The position numbers and the translations under genes are program-made. This document shows positions 1 to 13,649 of a stretch of 64,000 nt of DNA, piece after piece. Source of the DNA: Hordeum vulgare subsp. vulgare. Taxonomy: Eukaryota > Streptophyta > Magnoliopsida > Poales > Poaceae. The DNA lies in contig NC_058520.1 of NCBI RefSeq assembly GCF_904849725.1, positions 540,980,583 through 541,044,582 on the forward strand, written 5' to 3'. The number at the start of each line of letters is the position of its first letter. Within the stretch, counting starts at the first letter, position 1. The notes under the pieces were generated by a model. That model did no database searches. It was given only the letters and a program-made list of their open reading frames with translations, and was not told the origin of the DNA.

Positions 1-2938
1 GTACTCTGCAGAGTTTTGCACACGTTCCCCACAAGATTTGATCGCCTCCGAGTATGTCCTCGCACTTCAGGGTGTTTGAAGACCGGATGATCAAAACATG
101 GTCTTTCAACGAGTCCCTCTGAATCCCTATCGGTGCCCATCCATTCCCACCGTTCTTCTACATCTGCTAGCACCGCCTGTCCAGAGTCGCCGCGTTGTCC
201 AACCAAGCCAGAGCCCATAATGACTTGTGGCTGTGCAGGTAAGCCTTGGGTCTTGAAAATATCCGTCCGTCTCTTTGAGCCTGGCTGAAGCTTTCCGCAG
301 GATGTCATGGCCTCTCCAGCATCCCGGGTCATCCACTGGGTTCTCTAGGGAGCCGATCAACCGTCCCTCACCCAGAGTTGCATTGTGTCCGAGGTCTTGA
401 AAATCTTGTCTTAACCGGTCTTGATTATTTAATCAACCTCGCATCACTCGTGTTATGCACTCAATCGAAATCTCGTCTACTCAAGCATAGCAATATGAAA
501 TTTGTCGTCCCGGGGCCAAGTATCGGGATCGTTGTCTGCCTACCACATGATACTACAATCTATACTAAAATTTCCAAGTACCTACTCAGCATGCAATTGG
601 GCATAGGATGGTAGAACTACGATGCATAAAACATAGGTGATAGTATGATCAAAGTGACTTGCCTGGTGATCTTGACGAAGAAGAATTTCTTGAGAAAATA
701 ACTTGATAGACTACTCACCACTCTCCAATGAAATCTATATAACAAACATATCATTCACATAAGCATTCATACTAGCAATCATTCTAGCAATCAAAACAAA
801 AGAGAGAGCGAATAAGAATCCGAAAGAAACTTCAAATAAGACTAGGGAGTCTTCTACTACGTCAAACACTAAATAGTTTTTTTGTCTAACAGAAAATAAT
901 AACAAGGAACTAAGATATAATTTTAACTAAGATAAAATAAAGTATTTTTCACAAAACTATTTGAAAGTACTTCCAAACGGGATTTGAAACAGTGGGGAAA
1001 CCAATTGCAAGTTACTAAGGAAATAGAATTGATTTCGTGATAACAAATAAAAATAAAATCAACACTTGTTGCAAAACTACTGTTAACTAACATAAACAAA
1101 ACAATAATCTTTCTGAAATATAAAAGAAAATAATTTAAAACAATTTACAGAAAAAGGAAATACCATAGTCCAAAAAAGGTGAAACAGAAAGTGTTTCACA
1201 AGAAACAGAGAGCTAAAATACTCAACCAAATCTGAAATTTTTACCACTGATAAATAAGATCACTAGTGATCAGTAGCAAAAGGAATCAAATTAAAAGCTA
1301 TTTTTAAACTCCTGGAATAAGCAAAACAAGGTTTAAACTAAATCTGATCTAATTCAAATTGGAAAATTTCAAACATAGACAAATTATATGTTTTTAAAAA
1401 CTACAGGAAATTTGTGAGCTACTGGAAAAATAATCAACATCATTGGACTTATGGATCAAAAGTTATGGGCTAAACAAGATTGGAACTTTTCTGTTTTTGA
1501 ACGAAATCTGAAAAATAAAACAAACAGGGAATCCATGTGGCGGCTTCTGATTGGCTGATGGGTGTGCGTGGCATAGGCTAAACAACGGATGGCCGAATTA
1601 TAAGAAAATGCTTCGGTTCACTTAACTGATGGACCGGTTCTTTAAGAAAACCGAAAAGGTATGCCCCTATGTAATCTACACCGTAGATCCTGATCTAATA
1701 GGCAAATTAAATAAACAGGAGGAGGAGGAGTCTTACCGTGGATGAATGCAGCAGTGGCTGCTCCGGCGATGGGGAGCTGCGCCGGCGGGGGAAGAGGGCA
1801 CTTCGGCGGGGTGGGGTCGATCTCCCGCGGGGGAGGGGCCGGCGAGGCTCCAGGGAGGTTCGGCAGGGAGGGGGGGCCTGCAGGGGGGCGACGAGGTGGA
1901 GTTTCCTTGCGAAGAGCTCCTGGTCGGGGCGAGGTGGAGGAGCAGCAGCTCCGGGCGAGGCTGCAGGGCGAGGGGTGGGGTGGGGTGGGGCGGCGGAGGA
2001 GGGGCCGAAGTGGTGGGGAGGCGCGGCAGGGAGGGGGGGAGTGCACGGGCGATGGGGTGGGGCTCCGGTGAGTTCTCTGGTGGCCGACTCCGGCGAGGTG
2101 CAGGGGGAGGAGGAGGTGGGGAGAGGCGGCGATTTCAACGGGAATGGAACGAGGAGGCCATGGGGGTTCTTATAGAGGCGACGGGAGGTGCTGGGAGGGA
2201 AAGAGCTTCGTGAATCCCGGAGGTGGGGATTTCTCTGTCCATGGAAGGAAAGCTCCTGTGACGTGAGGGAGAGGCAGAGGAGGAAGAAGATCTTGTTGGG
2301 CCAGAGAAAAGGAAAGGTCTTAATGGGCCAGCAGGAGTTTCCAAATAAAAGTGATTCCTTTCCTATTTTTAAAACTAGGAAACTAAAACGATAAAAGGGA
2401 ATTCAAATCAATTCGGAATAAAGAGTTTCTATATACTAAAATTACCAGAAAAATAAAATCTAAAAGATGGGCATTTTTCCACGGCAAAAATAAAAACTTC
2501 AGAAAAAATTATTTTCACAAAATTGCCTAAAAGATTTATTTTCTTTTGCAAATAATTTTCAAATGACCCTCTAAGTTTTAGGGTTCAAATAACTTTCAAA
2601 ATGCCCGGGTGTTTGAGGGTCATGTTCCTCCTCTCTTTTCTGTTTGACAGAATGTATTTCCCGGCATTTCTTGCACGAAGAAAACGAACAGATATGCAAA
2701 AGAATTCAAATGCAAATATCTCCGTTCAAATTATTTATAGTTGAAGAAGTCATGTCATCTTCTCTCTTTGCTTTTAAATGATTGAATTTGAATTCACCGG
2801 AGAAGGGGAAAGTCATTTTATTCCCTCTCATTCAAAAGTTTTGAAAAGTTTCAAATTTCCACTCAAGTTTCAATCACTCAAGCAAACAAACAAACAATCT
2901 AATCATTATTTTAACATTCCAAAATTTGGGATGTTACA
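1..2938 (-). repeat. Long LTR fragment (Gypsy/LARD-like), cut by window edge
   Basis: No coding gene is convincing here. On the minus strand the block begins at 2938 with TGTAACATCCCAAATTTTGG, a common grass LTR start. It has an AT-rich body, a GC-rich stretch at 1740-2213, and a TATA-like CTATAAGA near 2168-2176 that fits minus-strand transcription. The first 400 bases resemble 32970-33260 in the same orientation, including a shared stretch ending AGCCAGAGCCCAT, so both belong to one repeat family. Proline- and glycine-rich frames in the GC block overlap on both strands and look like composition artefacts. The family name is unknown to me. Confidence 0.55.
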
Positions 2939-3585
2939 CGTAGCAACTCCATGGAGACACAATTATGGAGATCATGATGATGGTGATCATGGTGTCATGC
3001 CGGCGATGGTGATGATCATGCGATGCCCCAAAGATGGAGATCAATGGAGCAAAGATGATAATGGCCATATCATATCATTGATTGATTCCATGTGATGTTT
3101 ATCATGTTTTACATCTTATTGCTTAGAACAACGGTAGCTAATAAGATGATCCCTCATTATATTTCGAGAACGTATTCCCCTAAGTGTGCACCGTTGCGAA
3201 GGATCGTTGTCTCGAAACACCTCGTGATGAGCGGGTGTGATAGATTCTAACGTTTGAATACAACGGGTGTAAGCCAGATTTACACACGCAGAACACTTAG
3301 GTTGACTCGATGAGCCTAGCATGTACAGACATGGCCTCGAATATGAGAGACCGAAAGGTAGAACATGAGTCGTATAGTTGATACGATCAGCATGGAGATG
3401 CTCACCATCAATGACCAGTCCGTCTCACGTGATGATCGGACATGGGCTAGTCGACATGGATCATGTAACACTTAGATGACTAGAGGGATGTCAATTTAAG
3501 TGGGAGTTCATACATAATTTGATTAGATGAACTTAATTATCATGAACTTAGTCTAAAAGTTGTCTTTACAAATATTGTAGATCCA

Positions 3586-6500
3586 ATGGCCAACGCACGT
3601 GTCAACCTGAACTTCAACGCGTTCCTAGAGAAAACCAAGCTGAAAGATGATGGTAGCAACTATGAGGACCGGGTCCGCAACTTGAAGCTCATCCTCATTG
3701 CAGCCAAAAAGGCTTATGTCCTTGAAGCACCGCTAGGTGACCCTCCTGTTCCCGCAGCCGCCCAAGATGTTCTGAACGTCTGGCAAATACGGAGTGATGA
3801 CTACTCTGTGGTCAAGTGTGGCATGTTATACAGCTTAGAACCGGGGCTCCAAAGGCGTTTTGAGAAACACGGAGCACATGAGATGTTCCAGGAGTTGAAA
3901 CTTGTTTTTCAAGCTCATGCCCGGGTCGAGAGATATGAAGTCTCCAACAAGTTCTTTAGCTGCAAGATGGAGGAAAACAGTTCTGTCAGTGAGCATATAC
4001 TCAGAATGTCTGGGTTACACGGTCGTCTGACTCAGCTTGGAGTCGAACTTCCGGATGATGCTGTAATTGACAGAATCCTCCAGTCTCTCCCACCAAGCTA
4101 CAAAAGTTTTGTGCTGAATTACAACATGCAAGGGATGGAGAAGACCATTCCCGAGTTGTACTCGATGCTCAAATCTGCAGAGGTAGAAATCAAGAAAGAG
4201 CATCAAGGGTTGATGGTCAATAAGACCATCAGTTTCAAGAAAGGCAAGTGTAAGAAGAACTTCAAGAAAGACGGCAAAGCTGTTGCCGCGCCCGGTAAAC
4301 CAGTTGCCGGGAAGAACAAGAAAAATGGACCCAAGCCTGAGACTGAGTGCTACTACTGCAAGGGAACTGGTCACTCGAAGCGGAACTGCCCCAAGTACTT
4401 AGCGGATAAGAAGGCGGGCAACGTTAAAGTATATGTGATATACATGTTATTGATGTGTACCTTACCAGCGCTCGTAGTAGCTCCTGGGTATTTGATACCG
4501 GTGTTGTTGCTCACATTTGCAACTCAAAGCAGGAACTACGGAATAAGCGACGGCTCGCTAAGGACAAGGTGACGATGCGCGTCGGGAATGGTTCCAAGGT
4601 CGATGTGATCGCCGTCGGCACGCTACCTCTACATCTACCTACGGGATTAGTTCTAAACCTTAATATTTGTTATTTAGTACCAGCTTTGAGCATGAACATT
4701 GTATCAGGGTCTTGCTTAATGCGAGACGGCTACTCATTTAAGTCCGAGAATAATGGTTATTCTATTTATATGAGTAATATGTTCTATGGTCATGCTCCGC
4801 TGGTGAATGGTTTATTCCTAATGAATCTCGATTGTGATGTTACACATATTCATAGTGTGAGTACCAAAAGATGCAAAGTTGATAATGATAGTCCCACATA
4901 CTTGTGGCACTGCCGCCTTGGTCATATCGGTGTCAAACGCATGAAGAAGCTCCATACTGATGGGCTATTAGAGTCTCTTGATTTTGAATCATTTGACACA
5001 TGCGAGTCGTGCCTCCTGGGCAAGATGACCAAGACTCCGTTCTCAGGAATAATGGAGCGAGCAACTGACTTATTGGAAATAATACATACTGATGTATGCG
5101 GTCCAATGAATGTTGAAGCTTGCGGAGGATATCGTTACGTTCTCACTCTCACCGATGATTTGAGTAGGTATGGATATATCTACTTAATGAAGCACAAGTC
5201 TAAAACATTTGAAAAGTTCAAGGAACTTCAGAGTGAGGTTGAGAATCAACGTGACAAGAAAATAAAGTGTCTACGATCTGATCATGGAGGACAATATTTG
5301 AGTCACGAGTTTGGCACACACCTAAGGAAATGTGGAATTGTTTCACAACTCACGCCGCCTGGCACACCGCAACGTAACAGAGTGTCTGAACGTTGTAATC
5401 ACACTTTATTAGATATGTTGCGATCTATGATGTCTTACTGACTTACCACTATCATTTTGGGGATACTCTTTGGAAACTGCAGCATTCACTTTAAATAGGG
5501 CACCGTCTAAATCCGTTGAGAAGACACCGTATGAATTATGGTTTGGCAAGAAACCTAAGCTGTCGTTTCTAAAAGTTTGGGGCTGCGATGCTTATGTGAA
5601 GAAACTTCAACCAGAAAATCTCGAACCCAAAGCAGAGAAATGCATATTCATAGGATACCCTAAGGAAACTATTGGGTACACCTTCTATCTTCGATCCGAA
5701 GGTAAAACTTTTGTTGCCAAGAACGGAACCTTTCTAGAGAAAGAGTTTCTCTCGAAAGAAGTAAGTGGGAGGAAAGTAGAACTTGATGAGGTAACCGTAC
5801 CTCCTCTTGAACCGGAGAGTAGGGCAGCGCGGGAAGTTGTTCCTGTGACGCCTACACCAACTGCAGAGGAAGTTAATGATGGTGATCATGAAACTTCGGA
5901 TCAAGTTACTACTGAACCTCGAAGGTCCACAAGGGTACGCTCCGCACCACAGTGGTACGGCAACCCTGTGATCGAGATCATGTTGTTAGACAACGACGAA
6001 CCTTCGAACTATGAAGAAGCGATGGCGGGCCCAAACTCCAACAAATGGCTTGAGGCCATGAAATCCGAGATAGGATCCATGTATGAGAACAAAGTATGGA
6101 CTTTGGGGGGACTTGCCCGATGATCGGCGAGCCATAGAAAATAAAGGGATCTTTAAGAAGAAGACTGACGCAGACGGTAAAGTGACCGTTTATAAAGCTC
6201 GACTTGTCGCAAAGGGTTTTCGACAAATTCAAGGAATTGACTACGAAGAGACTTTCTCTCCCATAGCGAAGCTTAAGTCAGTCCGAATCATGTTAGCAAT
6301 TGCCGCTTTTCATGATTATGAAATTTGGCAAATGGACGTCAAAACAGCATTCCTTAACGGGCATCTTAAGGAAGAGTTGTATATGATGCAACCGGAAGGT
6401 TTTGTCGATCCCAAGAGTGCTAACAAGGTATGCAAGCTCCAGCGCTCCATCTATGGGCTGGTGCAAGCATCTCGGAGTTGGAACATTCGCTTTAATGAGG

Positions 6501-7585
6501 TGATTAAAGCGTTTGGGTTCATACAGGTTTATGAAGAAGTTTGTCTGTACAAGAAAGTAAGTGGGAGCTCTGTAGCTTTTCTAATACTGTATGTGGATGA
6601 CATATTATTGATGGGAAATGATGTATAATTATTGGAGAGCATAAAGGCCTACTTGAATAAGAGTTTTTCAATGAAGGACCTTGGAGAAGCTGCATACATA
6701 TTAGGCATCAAGATCTATAGAGATAGATCGAGATGCCTCATAGGTCTTTCACAAAGTACATACCTTGACAAGATATTGAAGAAGTTCAATATGGAAAACT
6801 CAAAGAAAGGGTTCTTGCCAGTTTTGGAAGGTATGAGATTGACTAAGACTCAGTCGCCGACCACGACAGCAGGTAGAGAGAAGATGAGAACTATCCCCTA
6901 CGCCTCAGCCGTGGGCTCTCTAATGTATGCCATGCTCTATACCAGACCTGACATCAACCTTGCTATAAGCTTGGTAGGTCGGTACCAAGGTGATCCCGGT
7001 ATGGAACACTGGGCAACGGTCAAGAATGTCCTTAAGTACCAGAAAAGGACTAAGGAGATGTTTCTCGTATATGGAGGTGACGAAGAGCTCGTCGTAAAGG
7101 GTTACGTCGATGCTAGCTTCGACACAGATCCGGATGACTCTAAGTCACAAACCGAATACATGTATGTTCTGAATGGTGGGGCAGTGAGCTGGTGCAGCAG
7201 CAAGCAAGACGTTGTGGCAGCATCTACATGTGAAGCGGAATACATAGCTGCTTCGGAAGCGGCTCATGAACGGGTCTGGATGAAGGACTTCATCACCGAC
7301 CTTGGAGTGGTTCCAAGTGCGTCAGGTCCGATGACACTCTTCTATGATAACACTGGAGCCATTGCCATAGCCAAGGAGCCCAGGTTTCACAGGAAGACCA
7401 AGCACATCCAGCGCCGCTTCCACTCCATCCTGGACCAGGTCTAGAGGGGAGTGATAGATATTTGTAAGATACATACGGATCTGATTATTGCAGACCCGTT
7501 GACTATACCTCTTCCACGAGCAAAACATGATCAACACCACCATGCTATGGGTGTTCGATTCATCACAATGTAACTAGATTATTGA
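3586..7585 (+). pseudogene. Copia gag-pol polyprotein, decayed
   Basis: Gag starts at ATG 3586 and ends in a CCHC zinc knuckle at 4348-4389 (CYYC...GH...NC). The protease motif DTG follows near 4490. Integrase shows its HHCC zinc region (about 4905-5020) and core acidic positions in HTD, RSD and SER contexts. Reverse transcriptase has YVDD at 6590-6601, and RNase H ends in the CEAEYIAASEAA region. In this family it is normally one long ORF. Lesions seen: a frame change near 4430-4460; a frameshift with stop at 5439-5441; a frameshift at the G run 6105-6110; nonsense codons at 6626-6628 (Glu in the copy at 24 kb), 7442-7444 and 7571-7573. It cannot give a full polyprotein. Confidence 0.92.
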
Positions 7586-7594
7586 CTCTAGTGC

Positions 7595-7605
7595 AAGTGG
7601 GAGAA
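7595..7605 (+). other. Copia polypurine tract
   Basis: The purine-rich AAGTGGGAGAA lies directly before the LTR start TGTTGG. In Copia elements this tract primes plus-strand DNA synthesis. The same tract in reverse sits beside the LTR at 22979. Confidence 0.8.
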
Positions 7606-9377
7606 TGTTGGAAATATTCCCTAGAGGCAATAATAAAGTGGTTATTATCATATTTCCTTGTTCATGATAATCGTCTATTGTCCATGCTATAATTGTATTA
7701 ACAGGAAACAGTAATACATGTGTGGATAAATAGATCACAATGTGTCCCTAGCAAGCCTCTAGTTAGCTAGCTCGTTGATCAATAGATGATCATGGTTTCC
7801 TCATCATGGACATTGGATGTAATTGATAACGGGATCACATCATTGGGAGAATGATGTGATGGACAAGACCCAATCCTGAGCATAGCGGTAGGTCGTGTTG
7901 TTCGTACGCTAAAGCTTTTATAATGTCAGTGTGTCTTTTCCTTCGACCGTGAGATTGTGCAACTCCCGGATACAGTAGGAGTGCTTTGGGTGTATCAAAC
8001 GTCACAACGTAACTGGGTGACTATAAAGGTGCACTACGGGTACCTCCGAAAGTATCTGTTGGGTTGGCACGAATCGAGATCGGGATTTGTCACTCCGTGT
8101 GACGGAGAGGTATCTCTGGGCCCACTCGGTAGAACATCATCACAATGAGTTCAATGTGACTAAGGAGTTAGTCATGGGATGATGTACTACGGAACGAGTA
8201 AAGAGACTTGCCGATAACGAGATTGAACAAGGTATGGAGATACCGACGATCGAATCTCGGGCAAGTTCTATACCGATAGACAAAGGGAATTGTATACAGG
8301 ATTGATTGAATCCTTGACATCGTGGTTCATCCGATGAAATCATCGTGGAGCAAGTGGGAGCCACCATGGGTATCCAGACCCCGCTGATGGTTATTGGACG
8401 GACAGGTGTCTCGGTCATGTTTGCCTGACTCCCGAACCCGTAGGGTCTACACACTTAAGGTTCGATGACGCTAGGGTTATAGGGAATTGTTATACGAGGT
8501 TACCGAAAGTTTTTCGGAGTCCCGGATGAGATCTCGGACGTCACGAGGAGTTCCAGAATGGTCCGGAGACAAAGATTGATATATAGGACGGATGGTTTTG
8601 GACACCGGAAATTTTTCGGGCGTCACCAGTGGCTTACCGGGACCACCGGAAAGGGTCCCGGGGTCCACCGGAAGGGGGCCACCACCCAGGGAGGTGTCAT
8701 GGGCCAAAAGGTGGTGGGAAACCAGCCCAAAGTGGGCTGGTGTGCCACCCCAAGAGGCTCAAGGCGCAGGGAGTGGAAGATTAGGGGGGAACCCTAGCGC
8801 AGGTGGGCCTAAGGCCCAGCACGAGGGTGCGCCACCCCTTCTTCCCTCCTGGCCGCCGCACCACACCCCATCTAGGGCTGCAGCCCCTCCCAGGAGGGGG
8901 AAACCCTAAGGAGGGCGCAGCCCCACCCTCCCCCTATATATAGTGGGCACTTTGGCCTTTGGGGAACACCGTTTTCCCTCTCCCTCGGCGCAACCCTGCT
9001 CTTCCTCCTCATCCTCTCCGTCGGTGCTTGGCGAAGCCCTGCCGGGAGACCTCGTCTCTCCATCGCCACCACGCTGTCGTTCTGCTGGAGATCTTCCCCA
9101 ACCTCTCCCTCCTCCTTGCTAGTTCAAGGCGCGGGAGACGGCACCGGGCTGCACGTGTGTTGAACGCGGAGGTGCCGTGGTTCGGCACTAGACCGGAATC
9201 ACGCGACAATTCGGATCACAGCGAGTACGACTACATCAACCACGTTCTTGCAACGCTTTCGCTAGGCGATCTTCAAAGGTATGAAGATGCACTCACCCCT
9301 CTCTCGTTGCTAGTCTCCACATAGGAAGATCCTTGATTGCGTAGGAATTTTTTTGATTTTTGCTACGTTACCCAACA
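7606..9377 (+). repeat. 3' LTR of the Copia element (1772 bp)
   Basis: It starts TGTTGGAAATATTCCC and ends TACCCAACA, giving the TG...CA termini of the family. Length and sequence match the LTR at 21210-22978 (1769 bp) and, less closely, the solo LTRs at 27460-29278 and 62158-63955. A TATA box lies in the GC-rich second half. Confidence 0.95.
8934..8943 (+). promoter_or_regulatory. LTR TATA box
   Basis: CTATATATAG follows a C-rich stretch in the LTR. The equivalent position is TATATATA in the other BARE-like LTRs (21643-21650 minus, 28806-28813 plus, 62612-62619 minus). Conservation across four copies supports a core promoter. Confidence 0.7.
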
Positions 9378-10394
9378 GTAGGCATGCATTACGTGTGTAG
9401 TCATACATGCTTAGGGAAAAGAACTTGCATGACATCTATTGTCCATCCCTCTCGTGGCAGCGGGGTCCAAATGGATACTACGGGATATTAAGGTTCTCCT
9501 TTTAATAAAGAACCGGAACAATGCATTAGCACTCAGTGAACACATGAACTCCTCAAACTATGGTCATCACCGGGAGTGGTTCCGGTTATTGTCACCCCGT
9601 GGGTTGCCGGATCATAACACATAGTAGGTAACTATAACTTGCAAGATCGGATCTCAAACACAAATATATTGGTGACAACATAATAATTTTAGATCTGAAA
9701 TCATGGCACTCGGACCCTAGTGACAAGCATTAAGCATTGCAAAGTCATAGCAACATCAATCTTAGAACATAGTGGTTACTAGAGATCAATCCCCGTCAAA
9801 ACTAACTCGATTACATGATAGATCTCAACCTACTCATCACCGTCCAGCGAGCCTACAAATAGATTACTCACGAACAATGAAGAGCTTCATGGAATTGGAG
9901 AAGGAGAAAGGTTGATGATGACAATGGCGACGATCTCCTTGATCCCGAGCCCAAAACGGACTCAAGATTTGCCCTCCCGGGCAAGAACGGGATGTAGCGG
10001 CGCCTCTGGATCGTGAAACGCGATGAATTCTTCTCTCCTGATTTTTTCCGGGCGGAAGGGAATTTATAGCGCTAGAATTGGGGGAGGTGGAGCCACGTGG
10101 GCCCCACAAGCCTGCTTGCCGCGGGCAGGGGTGAGGTCGCGACAACAGTGCTTGTGGCCCACTGGCCCACCTCCTCCGATGGATCTTCGCGCAGGTGTTT
10201 TTCATATTTTCCAGAAATATTCTCCGTAAATTTTCAGGACGTTCCGAGAACTTTCATTTCTGCACAAAAACAACACCATGGCAATTCTGCTGAAAACAGC
10301 GTCAGTCCGGGTTAGTTCCATTCAAATCATGCAAATTAGAGTCCAAAACAAGGGCAAAAGAGTTTGGAAAAGTAGGTACGATGGAGACGTATCA
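9378..10394 (-). repeat. 3' LTR of the Gypsy element, outer part lost
   Basis: It is near-identical to 17780-18794 along its whole length, including the GC block with the ACAAGCCTGCTTGCCG motif. TATAAATT appears on the minus strand near 10061-10069. It ends on the plus strand with GACGTATCA. Everything beyond 9378 was replaced when the Copia element inserted and the flank was lost. Confidence 0.9.
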
Positions 10395-10410
10395 ACTCCC
10401 CCAAGCTTAA
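10395..10410 (-). other. Gypsy polypurine tract
   Basis: On the minus strand AAGCTTGGGGGAGT runs directly into the LTR start TGATACG. This is the typical tract of Triticeae Gypsy elements and fixes the element orientation. Confidence 0.75.
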
Positions 10411-12331
10411 AACCTTGCTTGTCCTCAAGCATCTAAGTTGACAAACTGAAAGAGAAAGAAAAACTTTGACAAACTCTGTTTGATCTTGTTGTTGCAACTA
10501 TGTCTAACTCATAACTAGAATTTCAGCAAGATCACAAGTTAACCACATAAGCAAATGACACATAGGTCTCACGGTAAACTAATATCAATGCATAATCAGC
10601 TAGCGAGCAAATAATAATGAGTTTCAGATACCAACAATTCAATCAAAACAAGCATGAAGCAATATGAATAGGTGGTATCTCGCTAGCTCTTTCTGAGACC
10701 GCAAAACATAAATGCAGAGCACTTTCAAAGATCAAGGGCTGACTAAACATTGTAATTCATAGCAATGAAGATCCAGCCATAGTAATACTCAATATAAGTC
10801 AAAAGCAAAGCATAAAAATGACAGGGGTGCTCTCTAATTGGTGTTTTTATAAGAAGAGGATGACTCAACAGGAAAATAAATAGACAGGCCCTTCGCAGAG
10901 GGAAGCATTGATTTGCAGAGGTGCTAGAGCTCAAGCTTTGAAAACAGAGATAATAATTTTGGGTGGCATGCTTTCATTGTCAATGCAATGACCAAGAGTT
11001 TTCAACATCTTCCATGCTACTCATGCTATAGGCTGTTCCCAAACAGAAAAGTAAAGTTTTAACTCCCCCACCACCAACCAATCACACTCCACGGCTAGCC
11101 GAATCCTCGGGTACCGTCCATACTGACATCAATCCGGGGGGAGTCTTGTTTTACAGTTATGTTTTCGATTTAAGCGTCGAACTGGGCATTCTAATTACCG
11201 GTCCCTTTCTCATGAGTGACAGTGAATAAAAATGTGTCGAGGATAACACGCCTAGCATGGAAGATACCGATAGCCCCCTGTCACCACATGAGCGGTTCGG
11301 GCATGCAAAACATATTATTTCTTGAAGGTTTAGAGAATGGCACATGCAAATTTACTTGGAACGGCACGTAGATACCGCAAATAGGTAGGTATGGTGGACT
11401 CTCATGGGAAAACTTTTGGGTTTATGGAAGTGGATGCACAAGCAGTATTCCGCTTAGTACAAGTGAAGGCTAGCAAAAGACTGGGAAGCGACCAACTAGA
11501 GAGCGACAACAGTCATCAAGATGCAATGAGTTTGACTAACATTGAGTGCAAGCATGAGCAGGATATAAATCACCATGAACACGAATGTCATAGAGGCTAT
11601 GTTGGTTTGTTTCAACTACATTAATGAACATGCGCCAAGTCAAGCCACTTGAATCATTCGAAGGAGAATACCATCCTATCATACTACATCATAGTCATCT
11701 CAAAATCTATGTTGGCATTCAAGACAAACCATTATAAGCTCCTAGCTAATTAAGCATGGCATCATAAACTATGATCTCTAAGTTGTCATTGCAAAGATGG
11801 TTCTCTCACAATCAAAGCTAGGTCTGGGATGATAAGCTAGTCATATTTACAGAAACAAAATAGATCGAGTTCATACCAACTTTTCCAGTCTCAGTCAGTT
11901 CATCATATATCGTCATCATTGCTTTTCACTTGCACGACCGAACGATGTGAACAATAATAAGAGTGCTCGTGCATTGGACTAAGTTGAATCTGCAGGCAAA
12001 CACAAAGGAGAAGACAAAGTAATATGGCTCTTTAACAAATAAACAGATAATCATGCGAGAGCCACTAAACATAATCATGGTCTTCTACCTTGACTCAAAG
12101 AAAAACTATTTACACGGGAAAGCTCCCGACAAGCAAAAGAAGAAAAGAAAATCTTTTTGGGTTTTTCTCAAGAGGACACAAAAGAAGAAAACAAGAAAAC
12201 GAAAATAAACTAGCATGGATAATACAGTGGCAAAGTGTAATCACCGACCAACAAAGTGAAAGCATAAGCATGAATGTAAAGTTGGTGAGAACACGTACTC
12301 CCCCAAGCTTAGGCTTTTGGCCTAGCTTGGT
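10411..12331. other. Non-coding 3' internal region of the Gypsy element
   Basis: About 1.9 kb without any convincing ORF on either strand. It includes a second purine-tract-like ACTCCCCCAAGCTTAGG at about 12297-12315, just beyond the end of the extra ORF. Confidence 0.6.
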
Positions 12332-13332
12332 CTACCCCCAAGGTTGGTCCGGGTGATACCCAAAATCGTAATGTGGGTTGTACGGGAGCGCTGCAGCCAC
12401 TGCATGAATAGCTGCCTCGTGGGGACGAGAAGCCTCAACCTCCCTATCATACTCCTCTGCTTCCTCTATGGTTATGTAATATCTCCGTTTAACCTGAAAG
12501 TCAAAGAAAGCAGGAGCAGGAAGCGCAATATGAAAAACAAGTTGCCGGTTAAACAGTAATCGGTAAACGAGGGATTCCTCATCCCTCTTGAGGAACTGAT
12601 AGCGTGTCAGAGCGACACGATCAAGGAAGGCTATACGGAGAGGGGGATCTCCTGAGAGGATGGGTACTCCAAGAAAATTTGCTAGGCGCGTAGCATAAAT
12701 CCCACCAAAGAAATCCCCATCGAAGGCATTATGATTCAGCCTTCTTGCTATTAAAGCTCCCATACTGAAGCTTCTGTCACCTGTTACCGTGCTCTTAAGG
12801 ATACTAAGGTCGGATGCACATAGGTGACAATGTTCAAGCTTGTCGTTAATGCATCTACCTATGAAGAGAGCAAAGTAGTGCAAGGCAGGGAAATGAATAC
12901 TTCCTATGGTAGCTTGCGTGATGTCTCTAGTTTCCCCAACAGTAATACTAGAGACAAAATCTCTAACCGAAGACTTAGAAGGATCATTAATACTACCACC
13001 ATCGGGTATCTTGCAAATCCTATTGAAATCCTCTAAATCCATGGTGTAGGACTTGTCATACAGATCAAACAGTATGGATGAGTCACGACCAATTGAAAAA
13101 TTAAATCTACGCACGAAAGAGGCGGTGAGCATAGCATATTGTTCACATTTATCCGAGATGAATTCTTCTAACCCAGCATTGCAGACAAGTGTATCAAACT
13201 CATCTTTGAAGCCTGCTTTGATCATGAACTCATCTGAAGGCGTCCCTTAGTTGATAAGGATCGGGCTCCCGAATTGAAAGACGGGGACCCTTCTTACTTG
13301 AGGAACCACCACGATATTTTCTCCTGAACATA
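12332..13332 (-). pseudogene. Gypsy extra ORF (ORF2), function unknown
   Basis: The likely start is the ATG at 13332, with N-terminus MFRRKYRGGSSSKKG. A one-base frameshift near 13245-13260 moves it into the 297-residue frame that ends at 12332. The protein has no zinc knuckle, DTG/DSG or YxDD motif, so it is not a pol fragment. It is mixed alpha/beta in composition and ends in an acidic EEAEEYDREVEA stretch and an aromatic-rich tail (YNPHYDFGYHPDQPWG). It faintly recalls plant-mobile-domain or 'putative gypsy type transposon' proteins annotated widely in grasses; that is inference. It sits 3' of the protease, where pol would normally be. Confidence 0.6.
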
Positions 13333-13649
13333 ATTTCTTTCGCTGAAATTTTTTGAGGTTCAAGAGAAAAGTGAGTAAGGATCAACCAAACTCGTAGCAA
13401 CTACTCCTACTAGTGCCTAGAGACCGTATCACGCGCTTAAACTACTTGGGAACAGCTAAAATCAACAATTTCAAGCTCAAGAACGGGGTCACCAAGGTAG
13501 CAAGAATACGCGAAAGATAAGGCACTAGATCAAAAACTAATTGGACCAATGGAGGAGTCACTTACCAAGGAGAAATTTCCCCAAAACAGTTCGGAGAATG
13601 GTGCTTTGAGCAAGGAGATCGAAAAATCCCAGCCAAACGAGCAAAAACA

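Larger units (their letters stand above)
2939..9377 (+). mobile_element. BARE1/WIS/Angela-like Copia retrotransposon, 5' truncated
   Basis: Order: untranslated leader (2939-3585), decayed gag-pol (3586-7585), polypurine tract, full 3' LTR. This is the normal Copia order of gag, protease, integrase, reverse transcriptase, RNase H. The 5' LTR and primer-binding site are missing: the leader abuts the end of another LTR at 2938. The base after the 3' LTR begins GTAGG, which would be the right TSD, but no left partner exists. The element sits in the outer part of a Gypsy LTR that resumes at 9378. Confidence 0.9.

Noticed and set aside
1642..2213. Gly/Arg-rich and Pro-rich frames near the window start
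   Set aside because: Open in four frames at once, GC-driven, and located in an LTR-like promoter region.
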